DNA from: CAZQYC01 sp964597495
GTDB lineage: Bacteria; Pseudomonadota; Gammaproteobacteria; Steroidobacterales; Steroidobacteraceae
Assembly (NCBI GenBank): GCA_964597495.1
Contig: CAZQYC010000085.1
Span: forward strand, 1 to 16,878
DNA: 16,878 nucleotides
Direction: 5' to 3'
Both the position numbers and the translations under genes were made by a program. The notes beneath the pieces are model-generated. The model was given only the letters and a program-made list of their open reading frames with translations, had not been told where the DNA came from and did no database searches. This document shows, piece by piece, positions 1-6,731 of the stretch. Positions within the stretch are counted from its first letter, which is position 1; each line of letters starts with the position of its first letter.

Positions 1-546
1 GGCATCGCCGTGATCGGCTTGACGATGGTGGGCACGTGGCTCGTGACTGCCTTCGTAGGCCTGCAGTTCTATCACGGCGCCGGCGCCGAGGTCATCGGGC
101 AGGCGCTCGATGCCGTAACGGCCTCGGGTCTCATTCCCATGTTCATGCTGTGCTTCCTGTTCGGTTATCTGATCTACGCGGGACTCTTCCTGTCGCTCGG
201 CGCGCTTTGCAACGACCTCAAGGAAGCTCAGAGCCTTCAAGGTCCGCTGATGCTGATCATGATGGTGCCTCTCTTCGTGATGGTCTTCATCAACCGCGAT
301 CCGCACGGCACGCTCGCGACGATCATGACGTGGATACCGCTCTACACGCCGTTCATCATGATGAACCGGGCTGCGGCCGGCCCACCGCTGGTCGAATTGA
401 TCGGCGCGACGTTGCTCATGATCGTGACTGCGCTCTTCTTGCTCTGGTCGGCGGGCCGCATCTTCCGCATCGGCATTCTGCGCGCGGGCAACCGCCCGAA
501 GCTTGCCGAGGTCGTGCAGTGGGTTCGTAGACGCGCTGATGCATAA
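1..546 (+). CDS. ABC-2 type (NatB-like) transporter permease, 3' part
   Basis: The reading frame is open at the window's left edge and ends with TAA, so only the C-terminal ~181 residues of a membrane protein are present. About five hydrophobic segments can be seen: roughly residues 4-23, 44-68, 77-95, 103-123 and 128-150 of the visible part. They are followed by a short basic tail. The order of helices, the loop with L-C-N-D-L-K-E-A-Q and the W-I-P-L-Y-T-P-F segment are typical of the C-terminal half of ABC-2/NatB permeases, which form the transmembrane pore of an ABC exporter. The cognate ATPase is probably upstream, outside the window. The next gene, a periplasmic adaptor, starts about 45 nt downstream in the same direction, so co-transcription is likely. 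The substrate cannot be told. The family is fairly sure; the specific role is not. Confidence 0.8.
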   Translation, partial: GIAVIGLTMVGTWLVTAFVGLQFYHGAGAEVIGQALDAVTASGLIPMFMLCFLFGYLIYAGLFLSLGALCNDLKEAQSLQGPLMLIMMVPLFVMVFINRDPHGTLATIMTWIPLYTPFIMMNRAAAGPPLVELIGATLLMIVTALFLLWSAGRIFRIGILRAGNRPKLAEVVQWVRRRADA

Positions 547-590
547 CTAGTGAGCGTATGACGAGTGATCGTATGACGATCGGGGCTTCC

Positions 591-1892
591 ATGGATCGCC
601 CGCTCGAGCGCAAGCGCTTCCCGCCGATGCAAGCTGCACTGCTCGCCGGTGTGGCGTTCGCGTTCGGAGCTGCGATCTACCTGATCGCTACACGTTCGGG
701 AACGACGACGCTGAGCGTCGAGCCGGCGCGGCTTACGATAGCGAAGGTCGAGCACGGCGAGTTTCGCGACTACTACCCGGTTGACGGTCGAGTCGAGCCC
801 GCGACGACCGTTTATCTCGATGTCCAGGAAGGCGGCCGCGTCGAGAAGATTTTCGTTGCGGGCGGCCACCCGATCGCGAAAGGCGAATTGATTATGCGAT
901 TGTCGAACGCAAATCTGCAGCGCAGCGCGATCGAGACCGAGACCCGGCTCATCGAGAACCTCGATCTGTTGCGGAATACGCAGCTCACGCGCGCGCAGAG
1001 CGGCTTGTTACTCAAAGAGTCGCTGGTCGATCTCGAGCATCAGATCATTGAAATCGAGAACCGCTATGCGCGCTACCGGCGCATCGAAGCGGAAGGCGCC
1101 ATCTCGAAAGAGGCGCTCGAATCGACGCGCAACGAACTTGGGCGTCTCAACGACAAGCGGGAACTCTTGAAGCAGCGCATCGAGCAGGAAGACGTGCTCG
1201 GCCGCAACCAGCTTGCGCGAGCTAACGAGTCCATCGAGCGTCTTACCTTGAGCCTCGACCTCCTGCGCCGGATTGTCGATAACCTCGACGTGCGCGCGCC
1301 GATCGACGGCTTTCTGTCGAGCATCGGCGCCGAGATCGGCGAGAACATCGCGCCGGGCCGCCGTATCGGCCAAATCGATCAGCTCGATGCGTTCAAGATC
1401 CGCGCGAGCATCGACCAGTACTATCTCTCGCGAGTCGAAGTCGGCACCTCCGGCAAGACCGAACTCGACGGTGAGATCTACGCGGTCGCCGTCAAAAAGG
1501 TGTATCCGGAAGTCGTTAACGACGCATTCACCGTCGACATCGATTTCACCGGTGCGCCGCCGTCCGGCTTACGGCGCGGTCAGCGACTGACGATCGAGCT
1601 AAGCTTCGGCGCATCGACGCAGAGCCTGATCGTCGAACGCGGCGGCTTTATGCAGCACTCGGGCGGGCGGTGGGTTTACTTGATCGCTGAAGACCGTCGC
1701 TCAGCACATCGTGCACCGGTTCGCTTCGGTCGGCAAAATCCGCGCTACCTCGAAGTGCTCGAGGGTCTGCGCCCGAACGACTGGATCGTGAGCTCGACCT
1801 ACACGACGTTCAACGACGTGGACGAGATTGAGTTTACGGACCCGGTTGTTCTTCCCGAGTCAGCGACTGTCAATGCAACTGGAGCCCCATGA
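591..1892 (+). CDS. HlyD/MacA-like periplasmic adaptor subunit
   Basis: This is an inner-membrane-anchored membrane fusion protein linking an ABC exporter to periplasm or outer membrane. From the chosen ATG it has 433 residues: a basic N-terminus (MDRPLERKRF), one membrane anchor at about residues 13-35, a beta-rich segment at about 45-95 resembling half a lipoyl domain (V-E-K-I-F-V-A-G-G), a long charged coiled-coil at about 100-225, the second lipoyl half (V-R-A-P-I-D-G-F) and beta-barrel domains. Start choice: in-frame ATGs exist at 558, 573 and 591. I prefer 591 because GGGG lies five bases upstream and, from memory, relatives often begin with a similar M-D-R-x-x-E-K-K/R motif; 558 would add 11 residues. 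The 3' end overlaps the ATPase start by ATGA. No outer-membrane channel gene is in the window. Family assignment is firm, substrate unknown. Confidence 0.88.
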   Translation: MDRPLERKRFPPMQAALLAGVAFAFGAAIYLIATRSGTTTLSVEPARLTIAKVEHGEFRDYYPVDGRVEPATTVYLDVQEGGRVEKIFVAGGHPIAKGELIMRLSNANLQRSAIETETRLIENLDLLRNTQLTRAQSGLLLKESLVDLEHQIIEIENRYARYRRIEAEGAISKEALESTRNELGRLNDKRELLKQRIEQEDVLGRNQLARANESIERLTLSLDLLRRIVDNLDVRAPIDGFLSSIGAEIGENIAPGRRIGQIDQLDAFKIRASIDQYYLSRVEVGTSGKTELDGEIYAVAVKKVYPEVVNDAFTVDIDFTGAPPSGLRRGQRLTIELSFGASTQSLIVERGGFMQHSGGRWVYLIAEDRRSAHRAPVRFGRQNPRYLEVLEGLRPNDWIVSSTYTTFNDVDEIEFTDPVVLPESATVNATGAP

Positions 1893-2578
1893 TCATCGAA
1901 ACAAAAGACTTGAAGAAGCTCTATCGCACGGATCTCGTCGAGACCACGGCGCTCGACTCGGTGAATTTTTCCGTCGACGCGGGACAGTTCGTCTCGATCA
2001 TGGGGCCGTCGGGTTGTGGCAAGTCGACGCTGATGCACATTCTTGGGCTCATCGACACACCGAGCGACGGCAGTTACCGGTTCCTCGGCGAGGATGTGTC
2101 GCGCTATCCCGAAAGCAAGCGCTCCGCAATCCGCAAACGCAACATCGGCTTCGTTTTCCAGAGCTTCAACCTGATCGACGAACTCACGGTCTACGAGAAC
2201 GTCGAGTTGCCGCTCGTGTATGCGAAGACGCCGCCGCGCGAGCGTCAAGCGAAAGTCGACGCCGTGCTTGAGCGCATGGACATCGGTCATCGACGCGATC
2301 ACTTGCCCAGCCAACTATCGGGTGGGCAGCAGCAGCGCGTCGCGGTGGCGCGCGCGGTTGTCCATCAGCCGAACCTGGTCCTCGCCGACGAGCCGACTGG
2401 CAATCTCGATTCTGAGCACGGCACCGAGGTCATGAAGATCCTCGCCAAGCTGCATGCAGAAGGCACGACCATTCTGATGGTTACGCACTCGCCTGACAGC
2501 GCCGCGTACGCCGAGCGCACGGTGCGTATGCTAGACGGTCGCATTCTCGCCGATCACCGCTCCGGCCGATCGTCATGA
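1889..2578 (+). CDS. ABC transporter ATP-binding protein (LolD/MacB type)
   Basis: This is the cytoplasmic ATPase that powers the FtsX-type permease encoded next. All motifs are visible in the 229-residue protein: Walker A GPSGCGKST at 39-47, Q-loop glutamine at 91 (F-V-F-Q-S-F-N-L), signature LSGGQQQR at 143-150, Walker B LVLADEP at 163-169 with catalytic Glu168, D-loop G-N-L-D-S, and the switch histidine at 200. Length and the L-I-D-E-L-T-V-Y-E-N-V-E-L-P segment match the stand-alone LolD/MacB-like/HisP-like group that works with FtsX permeases. The start overlaps the adaptor stop, and its own stop overlaps the permease start (ATGA in both cases), which indicates translational coupling. An intact, apparently active ATPase; the transported substrate is unknown. 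Confidence 0.95.
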   Translation: MIIETKDLKKLYRTDLVETTALDSVNFSVDAGQFVSIMGPSGCGKSTLMHILGLIDTPSDGSYRFLGEDVSRYPESKRSAIRKRNIGFVFQSFNLIDELTVYENVELPLVYAKTPPRERQAKVDAVLERMDIGHRRDHLPSQLSGGQQQRVAVARAVVHQPNLVLADEPTGNLDSEHGTEVMKILAKLHAEGTTILMVTHSPDSAAYAERTVRMLDGRILADHRSGRSS

Positions 2579-5004
2579 AGCGCTATTTGAAAATGGCGCT
2601 GCGAGATCTCCGGCGCGAGAAGCTCTATACGCTTTTGAATGTGTCGGGCCTCGCGCTCGGGCTCGCGTGCTGCTTGATGCTCGGCTTGTACTTGTGGGGC
2701 GAGCTGACCTACGACCGGCATCATGTGAACCACGAACGTATTTTTAGAGTCGCGATCAACTATACATTCGGCGACGGCCGCAGTTCCGACCTGGCAATCA
2801 CGTCGGGCGCGCTCGGTCCCATGCTCGCCGAGGAATATCCGGAGTACTTCAAGTCGTATGTCCGCTTCCGCGCCGGGTCCCGCCCGAACCCGGCGCTGCT
2901 CCGCTACGAAGACCAGATGGCGTATTGGAACGACATCTATCTCGCCGACGACAATGTCTTCGACGTGTTCACGCACGAAATTATCTATGGCGATCCGCGC
3001 ACGGCGCTCACGAAGCCCTTCTCAATCGCGATCAGCCGCCGCATGGCGCAACGTTATTTCGGGAACGAGAGTCCGATCGGCCGCACGCTCACGACCGAAG
3101 GAATGAAACAACCGCTCAACGTCACGCTCGTGTTCGAGGAGCTGCCCCAGAATTCGCATCTGCGCTACGACGCGTTGGTTGCCTATAAGGGTGCGGGGGC
3201 CGAATTGCCGGCAGACGTCACGGCGCGGCTCCGGCGGCTGATAAACGCCGATAATTTCGAATTCACCTACGTTGTGTTGGCGGACGGCGCCGATCCGCGC
3301 GAGTACGCTCGGTTGAGTGAGGCATTTTGCGAGAAGCACATGAGGATGGGCCTGCAAACGGCCAACCTTAAGTGGAAGAGCTGGCTTGAGCCGCTCGCGG
3401 ACGTCCACTTGAACCCCGAATACGAGTACGACCTGCCGCATGGCAATCGCATTTACCTATACGCATTCGCGGCCGTTGCGGTGTTCATCCTGGCTGTTGC
3501 ATGCATCAACTACGTGAATCTCGCGACTGCGCGCGCAGCGCGACGCACGCGCGCGATCGGCTTGCGCAAGATCCTCGGCGCCGAACGCGCTTCGTTAATC
3601 GCGCAGTTCTTGGGCGAATCCGTGTTGTTCGCGTTGCTTGCGACCGTGCTTGGCGTGATGCTCGTCGAAGTGCTGCTGTCCCTGCCTGCCGTGAGCGCGT
3701 TGTTCGGCAAGACCCTGACGCTTAACCTCTTCGGCAGACCGCTGCTTGGCTTCGGCGTGCTGGTATTCGGCCTCTTGGTCGGTGTGCTGGCCGGGCTCTA
3801 TCCGGCCTTGTATCTGTCCTCTTTCATGCCGCTCACGGCGCTTGTCGGTCGTTATCGGCCGAGTGGGCTCAAGCTGCGCGAAGCGCTCGTTTTCATTCAG
3901 TTCGCGATCTCGATCGGGGTTATCGCGTGCACGTTGCTGATGGGCCAGCAGATGCGTTTCATCGCGAACAAAGGGCTCGGCTTCGATAAGCAGAATCGAG
4001 TGCTGCTCACCCTGCGTGGCCGCGAACTCGTCGAACGCGAAGCGCTCATCGCCACCGAGCTTAAGAAGCAGCCCGGCGTCCTCGGTGTCGCGACGAGCGC
4101 CACGATCATGGGCCGCGACATGCCTCTTGTGACCGGCAAAGTCCAGAACAACGAGGGCGCCATGACCGATTTCGGGTTCAGCATGTTTCCGGTGAGCGAC
4201 GACTTCATACCGGTCATGGGCATCGAACTTGCCCAAGGCCGGGACTTTTCGCGGCGGCTCCTGACCGACGTCGGCGGCGCGTACATCGTCAACGAAACGT
4301 TCGTCCGCAAGATGGGGTGGAAAGACCCGCTCGGCAAACGCATCATGCTTCCGCTCGAAGGGGCCGGCATTGGGCCCGTGATCGGCGTCGTCAAGGACTT
4401 CAACTACAAATCGCTGCGCTCGTCCATCGAGCCCTTCGCGATGTTCCGGAACGTCGACCGAGCCGGAGGGCGGCTCATGGTCGTCAGCATCGCGCCCGAC
4501 GGTATCCGCGAGACGTTGCAGCGCATTCAGAAGCTGTTCGCGGAGCTCGATCCGAAGCATCCGTTCGAATACACGTTCCTCGACGAGGAACTCGGCCGGC
4601 TTTACGTCTCCGAGGAGCGCCTCATGAGACTGATCGGCGTCTTCGCCGCAATCTGCATCTTCGTCGCATGCCTCGGCCTTTTCGGTTTGGCTGCGTCGGC
4701 GACCGAGCAACGCACGAAGGAGATCGGCATCCGTAAGGTGCTCGGCGCCTCGCCCTTGACGATCATCCTTCTGCTCGCGCGGCGCGTGCTTCTGCTGATC
4801 GCGGCCGGTGCCAGCGTTGCATCTTTGGTCACGTGGCTCGCGATGCAGCAGTGGCTGTCCGGCTTTGCGTATCGCGCCGCACTGAATCCGGCTTACTTGC
4901 TGCTCGCCGCGTTCGGTGCGGGTGCCGTCGCGTTGCTCACGATTGCTCTGCAATCGTGGCGCACCGTACGCGGCGATCCCGTCGAGGCGCTGCGCTACGA
5001 ATGA
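2575..5004 (+). CDS. FtsX/MacB-type ABC transporter permease, double-domain, 809 residues
   Basis: This is the inner-membrane permease partner of the preceding ATPase. Order of parts: an N-terminal helix at about residues 18-38, a periplasmic MacB-like core domain (~48-280), an FtsX domain with three helices from about 297 to 410 containing the conserved coupling segment R-A-I-G-L-R-K-I-L-G-A, another helix near 437-455, a second periplasmic core (~460-670) and a second FtsX domain (~684-800) with T-K-E-I-G-I-R-K-V-L-G-A. The paired FtsX domains make it roughly twice the size of LolC/E-type halves; such 800-residue permeases are common as MacB-like 'ABC transporter permease' entries. Mechanotransmission, in which ATP hydrolysis moves periplasmic domains rather than passing substrate through the membrane, is known for MacB relatives and is inferred here. 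Its last codons have a duplicated copy at 6671-6694. Confidence 0.93.
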   Translation: MKRYLKMALRDLRREKLYTLLNVSGLALGLACCLMLGLYLWGELTYDRHHVNHERIFRVAINYTFGDGRSSDLAITSGALGPMLAEEYPEYFKSYVRFRAGSRPNPALLRYEDQMAYWNDIYLADDNVFDVFTHEIIYGDPRTALTKPFSIAISRRMAQRYFGNESPIGRTLTTEGMKQPLNVTLVFEELPQNSHLRYDALVAYKGAGAELPADVTARLRRLINADNFEFTYVVLADGADPREYARLSEAFCEKHMRMGLQTANLKWKSWLEPLADVHLNPEYEYDLPHGNRIYLYAFAAVAVFILAVACINYVNLATARAARRTRAIGLRKILGAERASLIAQFLGESVLFALLATVLGVMLVEVLLSLPAVSALFGKTLTLNLFGRPLLGFGVLVFGLLVGVLAGLYPALYLSSFMPLTALVGRYRPSGLKLREALVFIQFAISIGVIACTLLMGQQMRFIANKGLGFDKQNRVLLTLRGRELVEREALIATELKKQPGVLGVATSATIMGRDMPLVTGKVQNNEGAMTDFGFSMFPVSDDFIPVMGIELAQGRDFSRRLLTDVGGAYIVNETFVRKMGWKDPLGKRIMLPLEGAGIGPVIGVVKDFNYKSLRSSIEPFAMFRNVDRAGGRLMVVSIAPDGIRETLQRIQKLFAELDPKHPFEYTFLDEELGRLYVSEERLMRLIGVFAAICIFVACLGLFGLAASATEQRTKEIGIRKVLGASPLTIILLLARRVLLLIAAGASVASLVTWLAMQQWLSGFAYRAALNPAYLLLAAFGAGAVALLTIALQSWRTVRGDPVEALRYE

Positions 5005-5399
5005 TTTTTCGAATCACCTGCTTCCCGCAACGGAAACTCTTATGAAGCCATTCTTCCACACGCTTCTGCTCTGGGCGACGCTGGCCGGTGCCGCTGCTGC
5101 ACAGACCAACCTCGCCGGGACATGGCAAGGCAGGCTCGAGGTCGCGCCCAGCAGGACAATCGCAATCCATTTCGTGATCGCGACGGCACCGGACGGCGGA
5201 TACTCGGTCGTTGTGACCTCGCCCGACTCGGGCGCGATCAAGAATATGCGCGCGGCCAGCGTCACTTTCGTCGATACTCGACTGACCATCGACGTGCCTG
5301 CGCTTTCTGGCGGCTACGCAGGCACTTTGCGCAACGGCATTCTCGAAGGCGAGTGGTCGCAGGAAGGCGCAAAGTTGCCGCTCTCCTTGCGTCCCTATT
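4981..5399 (+). repeat. Upstream copy of a tandem duplication (offset 1690 nt)
   Basis: This segment aligns without any gap to 6671-7089. It covers the last seven codons and stop of the FtsX permease gene, the 37-nt spacer, and the signal peptide plus first repeat of the secreted protein. The first 43 nt differ at six positions. A stretch of 53 nt (5079-5131 against 6769-6821) is identical. The encoded first ~119 residues of the two proteins are about three quarters identical by direct comparison. The alignment breaks upstream at the permease codons before 4981. Confidence 0.9.
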
Positions 5400-6667
5400 A
5401 CATCGCGGTAGCGAACTACCTCGACTTGCCGACCACGGGGCGCAAGCAGCTGAAGGGGCGTTGGAGCGGAATGCTCAACGGGCTCGCGGTAGTTGTGCGC
5501 TTCGAGACGGATACCCAAGGACGCACGCTCGGTTTCTTCGACAGTCCGCAGCAGAACATCGGGAACGTGCCGATCACGAAGGCCAAATTCGCGGGCACAA
5601 AGCTTACGTTTGGCATGGCCTTCGGCGCGAAGTACACGGGCAAACTCGCAGACAACAAGCTGACGGGCGAGTGGACACAGGCTGAGTTGCCGAGTCCGCT
5701 TCCGCTCGCGCTCACGCGCGAGAAACTGACGGCTGAAGCAGCTGCGCCGTACCTGGGTCTTTATTGGGCCGAACCGCTGCAAAAACCGATGATCGTCGTG
5801 CTCGACAAGGATCGTCTGGCACTGGAACTTCCATGGCAAGTACTGCGGGATTTAAGAAAAACGGACGAGGCACACATGTGGGCATATGTGTCAAACCCGA
5901 ACAACTTGGTGAAGTTTCACCGCGACGGCAACGGACCGGCCACGGCGATGGAGTTGCTGCAGTCACAAACCGCAACGCTCAAGCGGTTCGAGCCGGAAGA
6001 AGGTTTGCCCAGTCTCGACGAATTGTTCAAGCGCCGACCCGACCCACAGCGCGCCAAAAAGCTCGTCTCGCTCGGCATCCTTCGCATGAGCGGCAGCATC
6101 AAGCTCACGACTTCGCAAGAACCAGGAGCCTTCGAACTTTTGGCTGCCGGAAACGACCGTTCGCGTATGAAGCTCAACGTGAATGGCGGTGAGACCCAAC
6201 AAATCGTGGCCGGCAAGAGGGCCTGGGTTCAATACGCAACGTCGACGCCAATACAGGAACTGCCAGAGGCGATGGCCAAGTCGACCCGGCGCGGCGGCTG
6301 GCTGCTCGCCACCGGCGACTGGCGCGCCGAATTCGAACAGGCACGCGTCCTGAAGCGTGTCGAGCTGGAAGGCAAGCCCGTATTCCTTGTTCATGCCGTT
6401 CCCAAGGAAGGCCGGCAGCGATTGATCTATCTGGATGTTGAAACCGGCTTGACGCACGGCTACGACGAAGTGCAAGAGCTACCCGAGCTAGGCATGGTCG
6501 GATGCGAGGTACGCGTCGCCGATTATCGTGAGATCGACGGCGTGCAGATCCCGTTCAAAATCACTGTGAAGTATTCCAGGCAGCCGACGCTAGGGACTCG
6601 GACCTATCAAGTGAAGAAGGTCGAAACGGGCCTGAAACTCGATAAGGATCCATTCACAAACAAGTAA
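5042..6667 (+). CDS. Secreted two-repeat protein with LolA-like C-terminal domain (paralogue A)
   Basis: A 541-residue exported protein. The start is ATG 5042; the frame is open further upstream (to 4916) but that part overlaps the permease gene. A signal peptide (residues 1-20, L-L-L-W-A-T-L-A-G-A-A-A-A) precedes two ~100-residue beta-rich repeats at about 23-118 and 120-228, each with L-x-G-x-W-x-G near the beginning, D-S-P near the middle and L-x-G-E-W-x-Q-x-G near the end. I have seen similar domains fused to secreted alpha/beta hydrolases, here without an enzyme. Residues ~335-540 resemble a lipoprotein-sorting LolA-like domain: Y-L-D-V-E-T-G-L, then D-Y-R-E-I-D-G-V-Q-I-P-F and a final V-K-K-V-E-T-G. 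LolA-like folds bind lipid in a hydrophobic cavity. Because it follows an ABC exporter directly, a periplasmic partner role is plausible. No catalytic motif is seen; function unknown. Confidence 0.85.
   Translation: MKPFFHTLLLWATLAGAAAAQTNLAGTWQGRLEVAPSRTIAIHFVIATAPDGGYSVVVTSPDSGAIKNMRAASVTFVDTRLTIDVPALSGGYAGTLRNGILEGEWSQEGAKLPLSLRPYYIAVANYLDLPTTGRKQLKGRWSGMLNGLAVVVRFETDTQGRTLGFFDSPQQNIGNVPITKAKFAGTKLTFGMAFGAKYTGKLADNKLTGEWTQAELPSPLPLALTREKLTAEAAAPYLGLYWAEPLQKPMIVVLDKDRLALELPWQVLRDLRKTDEAHMWAYVSNPNNLVKFHRDGNGPATAMELLQSQTATLKRFEPEEGLPSLDELFKRRPDPQRAKKLVSLGILRMSGSIKLTTSQEPGAFELLAAGNDRSRMKLNVNGGETQQIVAGKRAWVQYATSTPIQELPEAMAKSTRRGGWLLATGDWRAEFEQARVLKRVELEGKPVFLVHAVPKEGRQRLIYLDVETGLTHGYDEVQELPELGMVGCEVRVADYREIDGVQIPFKITVKYSRQPTLGTRTYQVKKVETGLKLDKDPFTNK
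5399..5725 (+). repeat. Second protein-repeat unit in paralogue A
   Basis: This encodes residues 120-228 (from Y-I-A-V-A-N-Y-L-D-L-P to A-L-T-R-E-K). It is closely similar to the third and fourth units of the downstream paralogue (7413-7736 and 7737-8069), sharing Y-L-D-L-P, the L-x-G-R-W-x-G segment, V-R-F-E-x-D, P-x-Q-N, A-K-Y-T-G and L-T-G-E-W. It is more distant from the first unit of its own protein. Confidence 0.85.
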
Positions 6668-6670
6668 CGC

Positions 6671-6694
6671 ATCGAAGCACTGCGCTACAAATAA
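6671..6694 (+). pseudogene. Fossil of the FtsX permease 3' end
   Basis: These 24 bases read I-E-A-L-R-Y-K-stop, matching V-E-A-L-R-Y-E-stop at the end of the FtsX permease (4981-5004), with five base differences. The similarity continues through the following spacer (T5 run, GAATCAC, TGCTT). It is not a gene; it is the edge of the tandem duplication that produced the two secreted paralogues and marks the duplication junction just before 6671. Confidence 0.88.
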
Positions 6695-6718
6695 TTTTTC
6701 GAATCACATGCTTGTACC

Positions 6719-6731
6719 AAAGGAGACTCCA
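6719..6731 (+). promoter_or_regulatory. Strong ribosome binding site deciding the start of paralogue B
   Basis: AAAGGAG lies six bases before ATG 6732, so this ATG is chosen over the in-frame ATG at 6708, which would place the site inside the coding region and spoil the signal peptide. The aligned site of paralogue A reads ACGGAAA, a weaker match, suggesting that B is translated better than A. Confidence 0.8.

Noticed and set aside
3595..4953. Long antisense open frame (452 codons) opposite the FtsX permease
   Set aside because: The product is low-complexity and rich in E, R, Q, H and D, with no domain; it is the usual shadow of a GC-rich gene whose sense strand has all FtsX motifs.
4916..5041. 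Upstream extension of the first secreted protein's frame
   Set aside because: It overlaps the permease gene and would hide the signal peptide that begins at ATG 5042; the homologous start in the duplicate is at the matching position (6732).
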